From JAYPUA01 sp038133845 (GTDB lineage: Bacteria > SAR324 > NAC60-12), in the NCBI GenBank assembly GCA_038133845.1, contig JAYPUA010000022.1:1-53578 (forward strand): a stretch of 53,578 nucleotides of DNA, read 5' to 3'. Made by a program: the position numbers and the translations under genes. This document shows, one piece after another, positions 8,631 to 17,814 of the stretch. Positions within the stretch are counted from its first letter, which is position 1, and each line of letters begins with the position of its first letter. The notes below the pieces were generated by a model. It ran no database searches and was not told where the DNA came from. It worked only from the letters and a program-made list of their open reading frames with translations.

Positions 8631-9542
8631 ATGGCTCCAAAACACTCACGCCTTGCCCCTACCCCAAGTGGCCTGCTGCACCTGGGAAACGCCTTCAGCT
8701 TCTGGGAGACGTGGCTTGCAGTGCGTGCTTCTGGCGGAACCCTGCGGCTCCGGGTGGACGACCTGGACGCGTCTCGGAGCAAACCGGAGTGGGTTGAGGC
8801 GCTGTTCAGGGACCTGGAGTGGCTGCAGCTGGACTGGGATCTCGGACCGGAGGGACCGGAGGCTCTCGCCGCCTTGCACTCTCAGCAACTGCGGCTGGAA
8901 CGCTATCGGCAATTGCTGAAGCGCTTGAGGGACCACGGGCTCCTCTATGCCTGTGACTGCACGCGTCGGCAGTTCCGGGAGGCCTCGCCCACCGGGAACT
9001 ATCCGGGGACCTGCCGCCGCCGCAATCTGCCTCTTGAAGACCCTGAGGTTGCCTGGCGAGTTCGGATGGCGGATGCCCAAGAGGAGCGGATCCTGCGCTA
9101 TCAGGATGAGGCGGGAGCTTCCCGGACAGCGTCGGCGCCCGCAGAGGACTTCGTCGTCCGGCGAAGAGACGGGATCCCCGCATACCAGATCGCGTCGCTG
9201 GCAGATGATGAGGCGGACGGGATCAACTGGATCGTCCGGGGGCAGGACCTGGAAGAGTCGACCGGGCGGCAGCTGTGGCTCGCGCAGCGCGCCGGGTGCT
9301 CCGGGTTTCTGCAGGCCCGGTTTCACCACCACGCGCTCCTGCTTGATGACTCCGGGAGCAAGCTCTCCAAGTCAAAGGGAGCGTTGGCTCTGTCCTCGCT
9401 GAGAGAATCCGGTGTGACACTGGCCGAGCTGCGCCGACGGTTCGCCCGCTGGTCCGGACTCCCTGACGAGGCTGCAGAGTCCCGGGAGTTGCTGCTGCAG
9501 GCGTTCTCCTGTAAAACCGGGCTCCCGTTTTCACGGGAATGA
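8631..9542 (+). CDS. gluQ: Glutamyl-Q tRNA(Asp) synthetase
   Basis: Attaches glutamate to the queuosine base of tRNA-Asp. It is a truncated GluRS catalytic domain without the anticodon-binding half, 303 residues from the ATG at 8631 (AAGGA just upstream; the frame stays open to 8544 but that leader is not family-like). The HIGH-type motif reads APTPSGLLHLGNA near the N-terminus. Cys-x-Cys of YACDCTRR and the later TCRRR fit the zinc site found in GluQ. The KMSKS-type motif is SKLSKSKG. The last residues (about KTGLPFSRE) and the stop codon are encoded inside a repeat element (9517-9543), so the native C-terminus may have been replaced. Confidence 0.88.
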   Translation: MAPKHSRLAPTPSGLLHLGNAFSFWETWLAVRASGGTLRLRVDDLDASRSKPEWVEALFRDLEWLQLDWDLGPEGPEALAALHSQQLRLERYRQLLKRLRDHGLLYACDCTRRQFREASPTGNYPGTCRRRNLPLEDPEVAWRVRMADAQEERILRYQDEAGASRTASAPAEDFVVRRRDGIPAYQIASLADDEADGINWIVRGQDLEESTGRQLWLAQRAGCSGFLQARFHHHALLLDDSGSKLSKSKGALALSSLRESGVTLAELRRRFARWSGLPDEAAESRELLLQAFSCKTGLPFSRE

Positions 9543-9590
9543 CGTGTGGGGCTGCTCAATCCGCCATGCCGGCGAAGGCGGGTATCCAGC
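9517..9590. repeat. Inverted pair of short GC-rich dispersed repeats at the gluQ 3' end
   Basis: Two related repeat copies face each other: 9517-9543, which carries CCCGTTTTCACGGGAATGAC, and 9562-9590, which carries ATGCCGGCGAAGGCGGGTAT. Each has an internal small dyad of the type ATTCCC-N8-GGGAAT, reminiscent of the dRS3 and REP-like repeats of proteobacteria. A relative of the first copy occurs at 48284-48309. No transposase is present. The repeat overlaps the end of gluQ and provides its TGA. Confidence 0.6.
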
Positions 9591-9756
9591 CATTCAGGGG
9601 CATCCGGTCGGAATCTTTGCGAAATGCGCTCAGGGTCTGCAGAGTCACGTGTTTCTTGATTTCCCGCAACGCTCCCCATACACTTCACCTCAAATTCGGT
9701 GCTGCACGTCGGCAGCGCTCAAGGCCGCTCATCTTTTCCCAAGGAGGTACATGAGG

Positions 9757-10410
9757 ATGCTGTCAACGGTCAGGCCGTTCTGGGGACTGTGTTTGGGAAG
9801 CTGCCTGCTGCTTTGGGGGTGTGCGACCTCTTCGGATCTGGAGCAGATGGCCGAGACGCTGCGTCAGGAGCAGGCGGCGTGGAAGACGGAGCTGGAGACG
9901 CAGCGGGAGCAGGAGCGGCAGTCGAACCAGGAGCAGCTCCAGCAGGCTGCGCAGGAGCGTCAGACCCTTCGGGAGGAGGTTCAGGCCAGCGAAGATCGGC
10001 TCTCCGGGCAGTTGAGGGAGACGCAGGGACAGCTGGAGAGCTCCCGCCAAGAGCTGGCGATGCAGCAGGACACGCTGAAAACCCAGCAGGCCGAGCTGCA
10101 AAAATCCGTCGCGTCGATCCAGAAGGAGTTGGCCTCCATCAACCAGGCGATCGACCTCTCCCGTCGGGTGCAGAACGTTCAGGTCACGTTTACCGGGCTG
10201 CGTTCCCGGATCGAACAGTCGCAGAACCGGCTGCAATCACAAGGCGATCTGCTCCGGAACCTGGAGTCGCAGATCCTGCAGTCCCAGAAGGCGAACCTGG
10301 GCGTGGAGCAGGACCTGAAGAACCTGGAGTCGCAGATCCAGGAATTGACCACTCTGCTGGAACAGAGCGCCGCGGCCAACCCTTCGGGCTCCGAGACGCC
10401 CTCGAATTGA
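9757..10410 (+). CDS. Coiled-coil lipoprotein of unknown function
   Basis: The 217-residue product starts with a lipoprotein signal ending in LLWGC (lipobox, Cys at about residue 22), so it is likely anchored to the envelope. Almost all of the rest is Gln/Glu-rich heptad-like sequence predicted to be one long coiled coil, ending in a short Ser/Pro/Asn tail. AAGGAGG at 9741-9747 lies 9 bases before the ATG at 9757 and 3 before the ATG at 9751, favouring 9757. The open frame runs back to 9544 but that part is not protein-like. It resembles Lpp- or YbgF-like coiled-coil lipoproteins only in general shape; I assign no function. Confidence 0.75.
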   Translation: MLSTVRPFWGLCLGSCLLLWGCATSSDLEQMAETLRQEQAAWKTELETQREQERQSNQEQLQQAAQERQTLREEVQASEDRLSGQLRETQGQLESSRQELAMQQDTLKTQQAELQKSVASIQKELASINQAIDLSRRVQNVQVTFTGLRSRIEQSQNRLQSQGDLLRNLESQILQSQKANLGVEQDLKNLESQIQELTTLLEQSAAANPSGSETPSN

Positions 10411-10435
10411 GCTGCGGCTGCGGGCGTCTTTTCTT
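10397..10435 (+). terminator. Weak terminator-like hairpin after the lipoprotein gene
   Basis: CGCCC at 10397-10401 can pair with GGGCG at 10422-10426, and a T-rich tract TCTTTTCTT follows. The loop is long (20 bases) and includes the stop codon, so the call is tentative. Confidence 0.3.
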
Positions 10436-10504
10436 GCCTCGCGGAACCGGTTTGGCATACTGCTGCCAGGTTGAATGCACTCTCTCTACTTTCTGAAAGG
10501 ACCC

Positions 10505-12799
10505 ATGACTGAATCCTTCTCGACCACAAACCCTCCGGCCTCCTTCAAGTACCTCGGGAAGCCGCGGGGGACGATTGATGCTCCGGAGAAACTTCAGGGG
10601 CAGGCGCGCTACACGGCAGACCTCAAGCTCCCGGGGATGCTTCACGCGCGTCTGATCCTCAGCCCTCATGCACACGCTCGGGTGGTCTCGGTTGACAAGC
10701 AGCGGGCGCTGGCCTGTCCGGGAGTCCGGGCGGTCCTGACGGCAGCAGACCTCACCCGCTGGAAGAAGAACCCGGCCTCTCGAGTCGGAGCGCTGCTTGC
10801 CCGGGACGAGGTGATGTTTCAGGGCCACCCGGTTGCCGTGGTGCTGGGAGAGACACCGGAAGCCGCTTGGGATGGAGCCTCCGTGGTGGACGTTGAATAC
10901 GAGCCGCTGGAGGTCGTCCCGGACCTGACCACCGCTCTCGCTCCGGGAGCTCCTCTGGTGTGGGCCAACGGAATCCCCCGGGACGAGAGCGACGTCAGCA
11001 GCGACCACGCGGCGGTGGACCGGGGGGCATCGAAGAATGATGCCCTGCCCCCCAACGTGCACTCCACCAACGCGTACTCCCGAGGAAACATTGATCAGGG
11101 CTTCGCCGAAGCCAAGGTCGTGCTGGAGCGCACCTACCGGACGGGGATCGTGCACCAAGGCTACCTGGAGCCGCAGGTCTGCATGGCTTCGCCCGAGCCG
11201 CTTGACGGGCTGACCCTTTACACCAGCACCCAGGGACCCCGGACGGTACACGACGACGTTTCCCGGCTTCTGGGGGTGCCCCACTCTCAGATCCGGGTGA
11301 TCCCGATGACCATCGGAGGTGGGTTTGGAGGCAAGCACGGACTGCTGGAACCGCTGGTCGCTGCGTTGGCTCTGGAGGTTCAGGCTCCGGTGAAGATGGA
11401 GCTGTCGCGCACCGAGGACTTCATGACCGCCATGCCGGCCCCGGCGTGTGAGGTGCGCCTGAAGATGGGGGTGCGTGAAAACGGGGAGATCTGCGCGGTT
11501 GAGGCCCAGATCGACGTGGACAATGGCGTGTTTGCTGCTGCCTGGTGGAGTGGGCTGATGGCTCAGCTGCTGGTCAGCGGCTACCGCAGCCCGCATCTGC
11601 AGGTCGACTGCCGTGAGGTGGTCACGCACAAGCCGATGGCCGGGGCGTATCGGGCGCCCACCGCACAGACCGCGAGCTTTGTGATGGAGTCCCATATGGA
11701 CGACCTGGCCCGGATGCTTCAACTCGATCCGCTGGAGTTCCGGCTGCAGAACGCCGCCGGTCCGGGTGACCCGATGACCAACGGCAGCCCGTGGCCTAGT
11801 CTGGGGCTGAAGGAGTGCCTGAACGCGCTGAAGGGACATCCGCTCTGGAAGACCCGGGAGTCTCGGGAAAACGAGGGTTGGGGACTGGCCGTGGGCCTCT
11901 GGCCCTGCGCCGTCTCACCGGCCTCGGCGATCTGCCGGATGCTTCCCAACGGGATGGTGCAGGTGCAGGTGGGATCGGTGGACATCTCCGGGATCAACAG
12001 CGGGTTCGTCCAGGTGGTCGCCGAAGTCCTCTCGATCGATCCTTCCAAGGTGGAGGTCGTGCAGGTGGATTCGCACTCCGGACCCGTCTCTCCTCCCAGC
12101 GGAGGCAGTCAGGTCAGCTACAGCCTCGCAGGCGCGATCTCGGAGGCCACCCGAAACGTGCGCTCTCAGCTGGCGAAGCTTGCCGCCGAGCACTTCGAGG
12201 CTGCCGAGGAAGACCTGGTGTTTGAAGACGGCGAGGTGCACGTCTCCGGGCTCCCCGGACGCACAGTCGCTCTCGCGGAGCTGGCCAAACAGGCCGAGTC
12301 ACGCAAGGGGGGAGCCGGACCGGTCATTGCCACGGCGAGCAATTCTGTTCCCGAGAACGCTCCCGCAGTTGCCGTGCATGCCATCCAGGTGGAGATCGAC
12401 CCGGAAACCGGGACGGTCACGCCCAAGCGCTACATTGCGGTGCAGGACGTCGGCTTTGCCATCAACCCGATGCTGATCGAGGGACAGGTGCACGGAGGGG
12501 TGCTGCAGGGGCTCGGCTGGGGCCTCTGGGAGGAGATGCCCTACGATGCACAGGGACAGCTTCTGGCCTCCAACTTTTTGGACTACGTGATCCCCCGGGC
12601 CGACGACGCCCTGGGCGTCGAGACGGTCCTGGTCGAGAACCCCTCACCCCACGGTCCGCTGGGAATTCGCGGGGTCGGCGAGCCGCCGATTGTTCCCGGA
12701 GGCGCCGCAATCGCCAACGCGGTCTGCGAGATCACCGGGGTGCGCTTCGAGCAGCTGCCGATCCGGCCTCAGGCGCTCTGGAAGGCCCTGCAGGGCTGA
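10505..12799 (+). CDS. Molybdenum hydroxylase large subunit (xanthine dehydrogenase family)
   Basis: Molybdopterin-binding catalytic subunit (CoxL/XdhA family), 764 residues, which hydroxylates a heterocycle, aldehyde or CO-like substrate. Family blocks in order: IDAPEKLQGQARYTADL near the N-terminus, GGGFGGKHG at about residue 275, AYRAPTAQTASFVMES at about 382, GGSQVSYSLAGA at about 536, and GVGEPPIVPGGAAIANAV near the C-terminus, carrying the conserved catalytic Glu. ATG 10505 follows GAAAGGA. The FAD and 2Fe-2S subunits normally encoded alongside are absent: the neighbours are a lipoprotein gene and a convergent dehydrogenase gene whose stop is 4 bp away. Partner subunits must lie elsewhere, or the protein acts differently. 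Substrate unknown. Confidence 0.87.
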   Translation: MTESFSTTNPPASFKYLGKPRGTIDAPEKLQGQARYTADLKLPGMLHARLILSPHAHARVVSVDKQRALACPGVRAVLTAADLTRWKKNPASRVGALLARDEVMFQGHPVAVVLGETPEAAWDGASVVDVEYEPLEVVPDLTTALAPGAPLVWANGIPRDESDVSSDHAAVDRGASKNDALPPNVHSTNAYSRGNIDQGFAEAKVVLERTYRTGIVHQGYLEPQVCMASPEPLDGLTLYTSTQGPRTVHDDVSRLLGVPHSQIRVIPMTIGGGFGGKHGLLEPLVAALALEVQAPVKMELSRTEDFMTAMPAPACEVRLKMGVRENGEICAVEAQIDVDNGVFAAAWWSGLMAQLLVSGYRSPHLQVDCREVVTHKPMAGAYRAPTAQTASFVMESHMDDLARMLQLDPLEFRLQNAAGPGDPMTNGSPWPSLGLKECLNALKGHPLWKTRESRENEGWGLAVGLWPCAVSPASAICRMLPNGMVQVQVGSVDISGINSGFVQVVAEVLSIDPSKVEVVQVDSHSGPVSPPSGGSQVSYSLAGAISEATRNVRSQLAKLAAEHFEAAEEDLVFEDGEVHVSGLPGRTVALAELAKQAESRKGGAGPVIATASNSVPENAPAVAVHAIQVEIDPETGTVTPKRYIAVQDVGFAINPMLIEGQVHGGVLQGLGWGLWEEMPYDAQGQLLASNFLDYVIPRADDALGVETVLVENPSPHGPLGIRGVGEPPIVPGGAAIANAVCEITGVRFEQLPIRPQALWKALQG

Positions 12800-12803
12800 G
12801 GGT

Positions 12804-13871
12804 TCAGGAGTGCAGAGCAGCCGTGATGGCTGCTCCCAACTCCGCGCAGTTGGCCGTTCCTCCCAGGTCCGGAGTGCGTACGTCTCCGGACTCCAGCACC
12901 GTCTCGATCGCCTGAACCACGGCCTCTGCTGCCTCCGGATGCCCCAGGTGGTCGAGCATCATCGCTCCCGACCAGATCTGTCCGATCGGGTTGGCGATGC
13001 CTTTGCCAGCAATGTCCGGGGCCGAGCCGTGGACCGGTTCGAACATTGACGGATGCTGTCGCTCCGGGTTGAGGTTTGCCGATGGAGCAATCCCGATCGA
13101 ACCTGCCACCGCCGGCCCCAGATCCGAGAGGATGTCCCCAAACAGGTTCGAACCCACCACCACGTCAAACCAGTCCGGATGCAGCACAAAGTGGGCGGTG
13201 AGGATGTCCACGTGGAACTGATCGGTCTGGACATTCGGGTACTCCTGGGCGATCTCCCGGAAGACCTCGTCCCAGTAGGGCATGGTGATGGTGATTCCGT
13301 TGGACTTGGTGGCCGACGTGACCTTGCCTCGGCATCCGGGACGCTGGGCAAGCTCGAACGCGTAGCGCATCACGCGCTCGCAGCCAATCCGCGTGAACAC
13401 GCTCTCCTGGACCGCCATCTCCTGCGGCGTCCCGGAATACAGCCGCCCGCCAATGCTCGAATATTCCCCCTCGTTGTTCTCCCGGACCACCCAGAAGTTG
13501 ATGTCCTCCGGGCCACGATCGGCCAGCGGAGTGCGCATCCCCTTGAACATGCGGACCGGGCGGAGGTTGACGTACTGCTGCATCTCCCGGCGGATCGGAA
13601 TCAGCAGCTGCCAGAGCGAGATGTGGTCCGGAACCGTGGGCCAGCCCACCGCTCCCAGGAAGATCGCGTCGTGCTGCCGAAGCCGGTCCATGCCATCTTC
13701 CGGCATGAAGGCTCCCGTGCTGGTGTAGCGGTCGCAGGACCAGTCGTACTCGGTGAAGCGCAGGTCCAGCTGAAAGCGTCGGGCCGCCTGCTCAAGAACC
13801 CGTACCCCCTCCGGAACCACTTCACGGCCAATGCCGTCTCCGGGAATCAGGGCAATCGAATGGGAGGTCAT
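12804..13871 (-). CDS. Tartrate/D-malate dehydrogenase-like decarboxylating dehydrogenase
   Basis: Isocitrate/isopropylmalate dehydrogenase superfamily, 355 residues. It would oxidise a (2R)-hydroxyacid such as tartrate or D-malate with NAD+, with decarboxylation. Visible blocks: IALIPGDGIGREV at the start, YVNLRPVRM, WVVRENNEGEYSSIGG, FTRIGCERVMRYAFELA, KVTSATKSNGI, the metal-site region VVVGSNLFGDILSDLGP, and FEPVHGSAPDIAGKGIANP. The details match the TtuC/DmlA group better than LeuB, but activity within this group is hard to predict. It is transcribed alone towards the molybdenum hydroxylase gene. Confidence 0.85.
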   Translation of the reverse strand: MTSHSIALIPGDGIGREVVPEGVRVLEQAARRFQLDLRFTEYDWSCDRYTSTGAFMPEDGMDRLRQHDAIFLGAVGWPTVPDHISLWQLLIPIRREMQQYVNLRPVRMFKGMRTPLADRGPEDINFWVVRENNEGEYSSIGGRLYSGTPQEMAVQESVFTRIGCERVMRYAFELAQRPGCRGKVTSATKSNGITITMPYWDEVFREIAQEYPNVQTDQFHVDILTAHFVLHPDWFDVVVGSNLFGDILSDLGPAVAGSIGIAPSANLNPERQHPSMFEPVHGSAPDIAGKGIANPIGQIWSGAMMLDHLGHPEAAEAVVQAIETVLESGDVRTPDLGGTANCAELGAAITAALHS

Positions 13872-13908
13872 GGAGATACCACGTCACAAGGTCACTGAAA
13901 TGAGACCC

Positions 13909-13926
13909 AGGCGGCCGAGGCCGCCT
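13909..13926. promoter_or_regulatory. Perfect inverted repeat upstream of the dehydrogenase
   Basis: AGGCGGCC-GA-GGCCGCCT is an 8-bp perfect dyad with a 2-base centre. It starts 38 bp upstream of the start codon of the minus-strand dehydrogenase, so it could be an operator or a 5'-UTR hairpin for that gene. No T-tract follows on either strand, arguing against a terminator. Confidence 0.35.
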
Positions 13927-14115
13927 CCGGTCCACTGCCCGACAGCATATCCCAGCCCCCTCCAGCTCCCAAGGCAATTTCCCTGACTTTCCTGCACCTG
14001 GCAGGTCACGGACCCTCGTGAACGGGCCTCCCCCTTCCCGCAGGGCTCCCAGAAAAGCGGACTGTGCCGCGTGCCAGAGGTCGCCTTGGAGGCTCCCGTC
14101 CTCAGCGCAAACGCG

Positions 14116-14139
14116 CTTTGGGCAGCAGGCTGCCCAAAG
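14116..14139. promoter_or_regulatory. Perfect 11-bp inverted repeat upstream of the nucleoside-uptake genes
   Basis: CTTTGGGCAGC-AG-GCTGCCCAAAG is a perfect 11-bp dyad with a 2-base centre, about 155 bp upstream of the binding-protein ATG. There is no T-tract. As DNA it would make a strong operator; as RNA the two-base loop would need to open, so a DNA-binding site is slightly more likely. The regulator is unknown. Confidence 0.4.
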
Positions 14140-14293
14140 ATTCAGCCTTGGGAACTCGCAGATTTTCATTGAACCTTTGCGAACATTTGAGTAACCATAA
14201 GCGCTGCTGTCTTGTCTGGGAAGTGGCCCCAGGCGACTTTTGTGCTTCGCTTTACGTGAATTGAGCATCCCTCACTCTCATCAGGAGAACCCA

Positions 14294-15298
<1,005 letters not shown>

Positions 15299-15347
15299 TG
15301 CTCATCCGGGCCGGAATCCTCCGGCCCAACTCTCCTCCCCGGCCTCC

Positions 15348-16286
15348 ATGCCTCGTCAAATCATCATCGACACCGATCCTGGCCAGGACGACGCCTTGGC
15401 GATCCTGCTGGCCCTCGCCTGCCCCGAGGAGCTTGAGGTCCTGGGGATCGTCACCGTGGCCGGAAACGTCCCGCTTCCGCTGACCACCCGCAACGCGCGT
15501 GCGTTGGTGGAGCTGGCCCAACGTCCAGAGGTCCCGGTCTTTGCCGGATGCCCTCGTCCGTTGATGCGCAGCCTGGTCACTGCCGAGCACGTCCACGGGA
15601 AGACCGGGCTCGATGGCTGGGACGTCCCGGACCCTCAGGTGCCGCTGCAGGAGGAGCATGGGGTGGACTGGATGATCCGCACGCTGCGGCAGGCAGAGGA
15701 CGACTCCGTGACCCTCTGCACCCTCGCCCCACTGACCAATGTGGGGATGGCCTTTGCCAAGGCTCCGGACATCCTCCCGAAGATCCGCGAGATCGTGATG
15801 ATGGGAGGGGCGTATTTCGAGGGGGGCAACATCACCCCCTCTGCGGAGTTCAACATCTACGTGGACCCGCACGCGGCCCAGACCGTATTCTCCTGCGGAC
15901 GCCCCCTGACCGTGATGCCGCTGGATGTGACCCACCAGGCGCTGATGCCCCGGCCATGGATTCAGAGCCTGGCAGAGCTGGGCACTCCGGTGGGCCTCGC
16001 CTCTGCCGGGATGCTCGGATTCTACGAACGTTACGATGTGGAGAAGTACGGCTCCTCCGGAGGACCGCTGCACGATCCGACAGTGATCGCCTACCTGCTT
16101 CAGCCCGAGCTGTTCTCCGGGAAGTTCGTCAATGTCACCGTTGAGACGCACTCGGAGCTGACGATGGGAATGACGGTGATGGACTGGTGGAAGGTGACGC
16201 AGCGTGTCCCCAACGCTACGGTCATGAACCGCCTCGACGCTGAGGGGTTCTTCCAACTCCTGCGCGAACGGCTCGCCCGCCTCTGA
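15348..16286 (+). CDS. Inosine-uridine-type nucleoside N-ribohydrolase
   Basis: Cleaves imported nucleosides into ribose and free base. The 312-residue protein begins with the IunH signature IIIDTDPGQDDALAIL, whose Asp cluster binds calcium and ribose. Further blocks are LAPLTNVGMAFAK, EIVMMGGAYFEGGNITP, SAEFNIYVDPHAA, and PLHDPTVIAYLL with the late metal-binding Asp. It stands between the nucleoside-binding protein (49 bp upstream) and the ABC ATPase (4 bp downstream), so it most likely acts on the transported substrate in the cytoplasm. Base preference cannot be told from the sequence. Confidence 0.9.
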   Translation: MPRQIIIDTDPGQDDALAILLALACPEELEVLGIVTVAGNVPLPLTTRNARALVELAQRPEVPVFAGCPRPLMRSLVTAEHVHGKTGLDGWDVPDPQVPLQEEHGVDWMIRTLRQAEDDSVTLCTLAPLTNVGMAFAKAPDILPKIREIVMMGGAYFEGGNITPSAEFNIYVDPHAAQTVFSCGRPLTVMPLDVTHQALMPRPWIQSLAELGTPVGLASAGMLGFYERYDVEKYGSSGGPLHDPTVIAYLLQPELFSGKFVNVTVETHSELTMGMTVMDWWKVTQRVPNATVMNRLDAEGFFQLLRERLARL

Positions 16287-16290
16287 GCTC

Positions 16291-17814
16291 ATGCTGGCCA
16301 TCGAACTGCGCAACATCAACAAGCGCTTTGGGCTGGTTCAGGCCAACCGACAGGTCAACCTGACCGTGGAAAACGGCACGATCCACGGAATCATCGGGGA
16401 GAACGGCGCCGGCAAGTCCACGCTGATGAGCATCCTCTACGGCTTCTACCGCGCCGACTCCGGAGAGATCCTCATTCAGGGAAACCCCACCCGCATCTCC
16501 AGCTCACAGGACGCCATCCAGGCCGGAATCGGCATGGTCCACCAGCACTTCATGCTTGTTGACAACTTCACCGTTTTGGAGAACGTGGTCCTTGGAGCCG
16601 AGTCCGGGTTCAACCTGGAGCGCTCTCTGGACGAGGCGCGGCGCGAGCTGCTGCGGCTGGAGCAGGAATATCACCTCGAGGTCGACCTGAACGCCGTGGT
16701 CGAGAAGCTGCCCGTCGGCCTGCAGCAACGGGTCGAGATCCTCAAGGCCCTCTACCGGGGGGCGGACCTGCTGATCCTGGACGAACCGACCGGAGTGCTC
16801 ACGCCGCAGGAGGCCGATGAGCTGTTCCGGATCTTGGCCGAGCTGCGTGTTCAGGGGAAGACCGTGGTGCTGATCACCCACAAGCTCCGGGAGATCATGG
16901 CGATCACGGACGCCGTCTCCGTGATGCGTCAGGGCGAGATGGTGGCTCATCGCAAGACCGCAGAAACCAGCCGCGAGGAATTGGCCGAGCTGATGGTGGG
17001 ACGCAAAGTGCTGATGCAGCTGGACAAGAAACCGCCTCGCCCTCAGGCGCCGGTGCTGCAGGTGCAGGACCTCTCCGTGGTGGATGAAGATGGGGTGCGC
17101 CGGGTCAAGCAGGTTGGTTTTGACGTCCGGGCCGGAGAGATCGTTGGCATCGCCGGAGTCTCTGGAAATGGGCAGTCGGAGCTGCTCGCAGCCATCACGG
17201 GGATCACTCCCTTTCAGTCTGGACGCCTGGTGCTTGACGGACAGATCATCGACGCCTCTCACGGGAAGACCCCGGACGAGATGCGGGCTCTCGGCATGGC
17301 TCACGTCCCGGAGGACCGACAGCGCATGGGGCTGGTCACCGCGTTTGCCGCCTCCGAGAACGCCGTCCTCGGATACCACCGGGACCCCCGGTTCAACGGC
17401 TGGTTCGAGATGGACGAGGCCGCCTTGCTCCGTGAATGCACAGAGCAGATGGAGCGCTACGACGTCCGTCCCCGCAACCCGAACCTCAAGGTCAGCCTGA
17501 TGTCCGGAGGAAATCAGCAAAAGCTGGTGGTTGCCCGGGAGATGGGGCGTGATCCCAGGCTCCTGGTGGTGGGACAGCCCACCCGGGGAGTGGACATTGG
17601 GGCGATCGAGTTCATCCACCGACGGATTCTGGAGATGCGTGATGCCGGCAAGGCGATCCTGCTGGTATCTGTGGAGCTGGACGAGATCCTCTCGCTGAGC
17701 GACCGGATCCTGGTGATGTTTGATGGACAGATCATGGGCGAGGTCGCCTCCGGAGAGGCGGATGAACGCCGGATCGGTCTCCTGATGGCCGGGGTGCGGG
17801 AAGAGGCGGCATGA
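16291..17814 (+). CDS. Nucleoside ABC importer, double ATP-binding protein (NupO/YufO type)
   Basis: Energises the nucleoside importer. It has 507 residues with two ABC cassettes in one chain. The first has Walker A GENGAGKST (about residue 36) and Walker B LLILDEPTGVLTPQE, with a degenerate signature VGLQQRVEI. The second (from about residue 255) has a degenerate Walker A GVSGNGQSE and a good signature LMSGGNQQKLVVARE. This asymmetric pattern is usual for ribose- and nucleoside-type importers of the RbsA/NupO class. Its stop overlaps the start of the first permease by four bases. Confidence 0.9.
   Translation: MLAIELRNINKRFGLVQANRQVNLTVENGTIHGIIGENGAGKSTLMSILYGFYRADSGEILIQGNPTRISSSQDAIQAGIGMVHQHFMLVDNFTVLENVVLGAESGFNLERSLDEARRELLRLEQEYHLEVDLNAVVEKLPVGLQQRVEILKALYRGADLLILDEPTGVLTPQEADELFRILAELRVQGKTVVLITHKLREIMAITDAVSVMRQGEMVAHRKTAETSREELAELMVGRKVLMQLDKKPPRPQAPVLQVQDLSVVDEDGVRRVKQVGFDVRAGEIVGIAGVSGNGQSELLAAITGITPFQSGRLVLDGQIIDASHGKTPDEMRALGMAHVPEDRQRMGLVTAFAASENAVLGYHRDPRFNGWFEMDEAALLRECTEQMERYDVRPRNPNLKVSLMSGGNQQKLVVAREMGRDPRLLVVGQPTRGVDIGAIEFIHRRILEMRDAGKAILLVSVELDEILSLSDRILVMFDGQIMGEVASGEADERRIGLLMAGVREEAA

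Larger units (their letters stand above)
13872..14293. other. Intergenic region with two perfect inverted repeats
   Basis: This 422-bp divergent region separates the dehydrogenase (minus) from the nucleoside-uptake chain (plus). It holds two near-perfect palindromes (13909-13926 and 14116-14139, listed separately) and the ribosome-binding site AGGAGA at 14283-14288. An open frame on the minus strand (13822-14268) does not look like a protein. I found no tRNA and no recognisable purine riboswitch, though the downstream genes concern nucleosides. Confidence 0.55.

Noticed and set aside
14248..14263. Possible parS-like site around TTTACGTGAA
   Set aside because: Only about 10 of 16 positions agree with the usual parS consensus and the site is not symmetric beyond the core; it is also far from parB.
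13822..14268. A 148-codon minus-strand frame in the intergenic region before the nucleoside genes
   Set aside because: No recognisable domain; it crosses the palindromes and overlaps the dehydrogenase start. Treated as non-coding.
13872..14293. Purine riboswitch before the nucleoside-uptake genes
   Set aside because: I searched by eye for the conserved purine-aptamer core and saw no match; the palindromes are the only clear structure.
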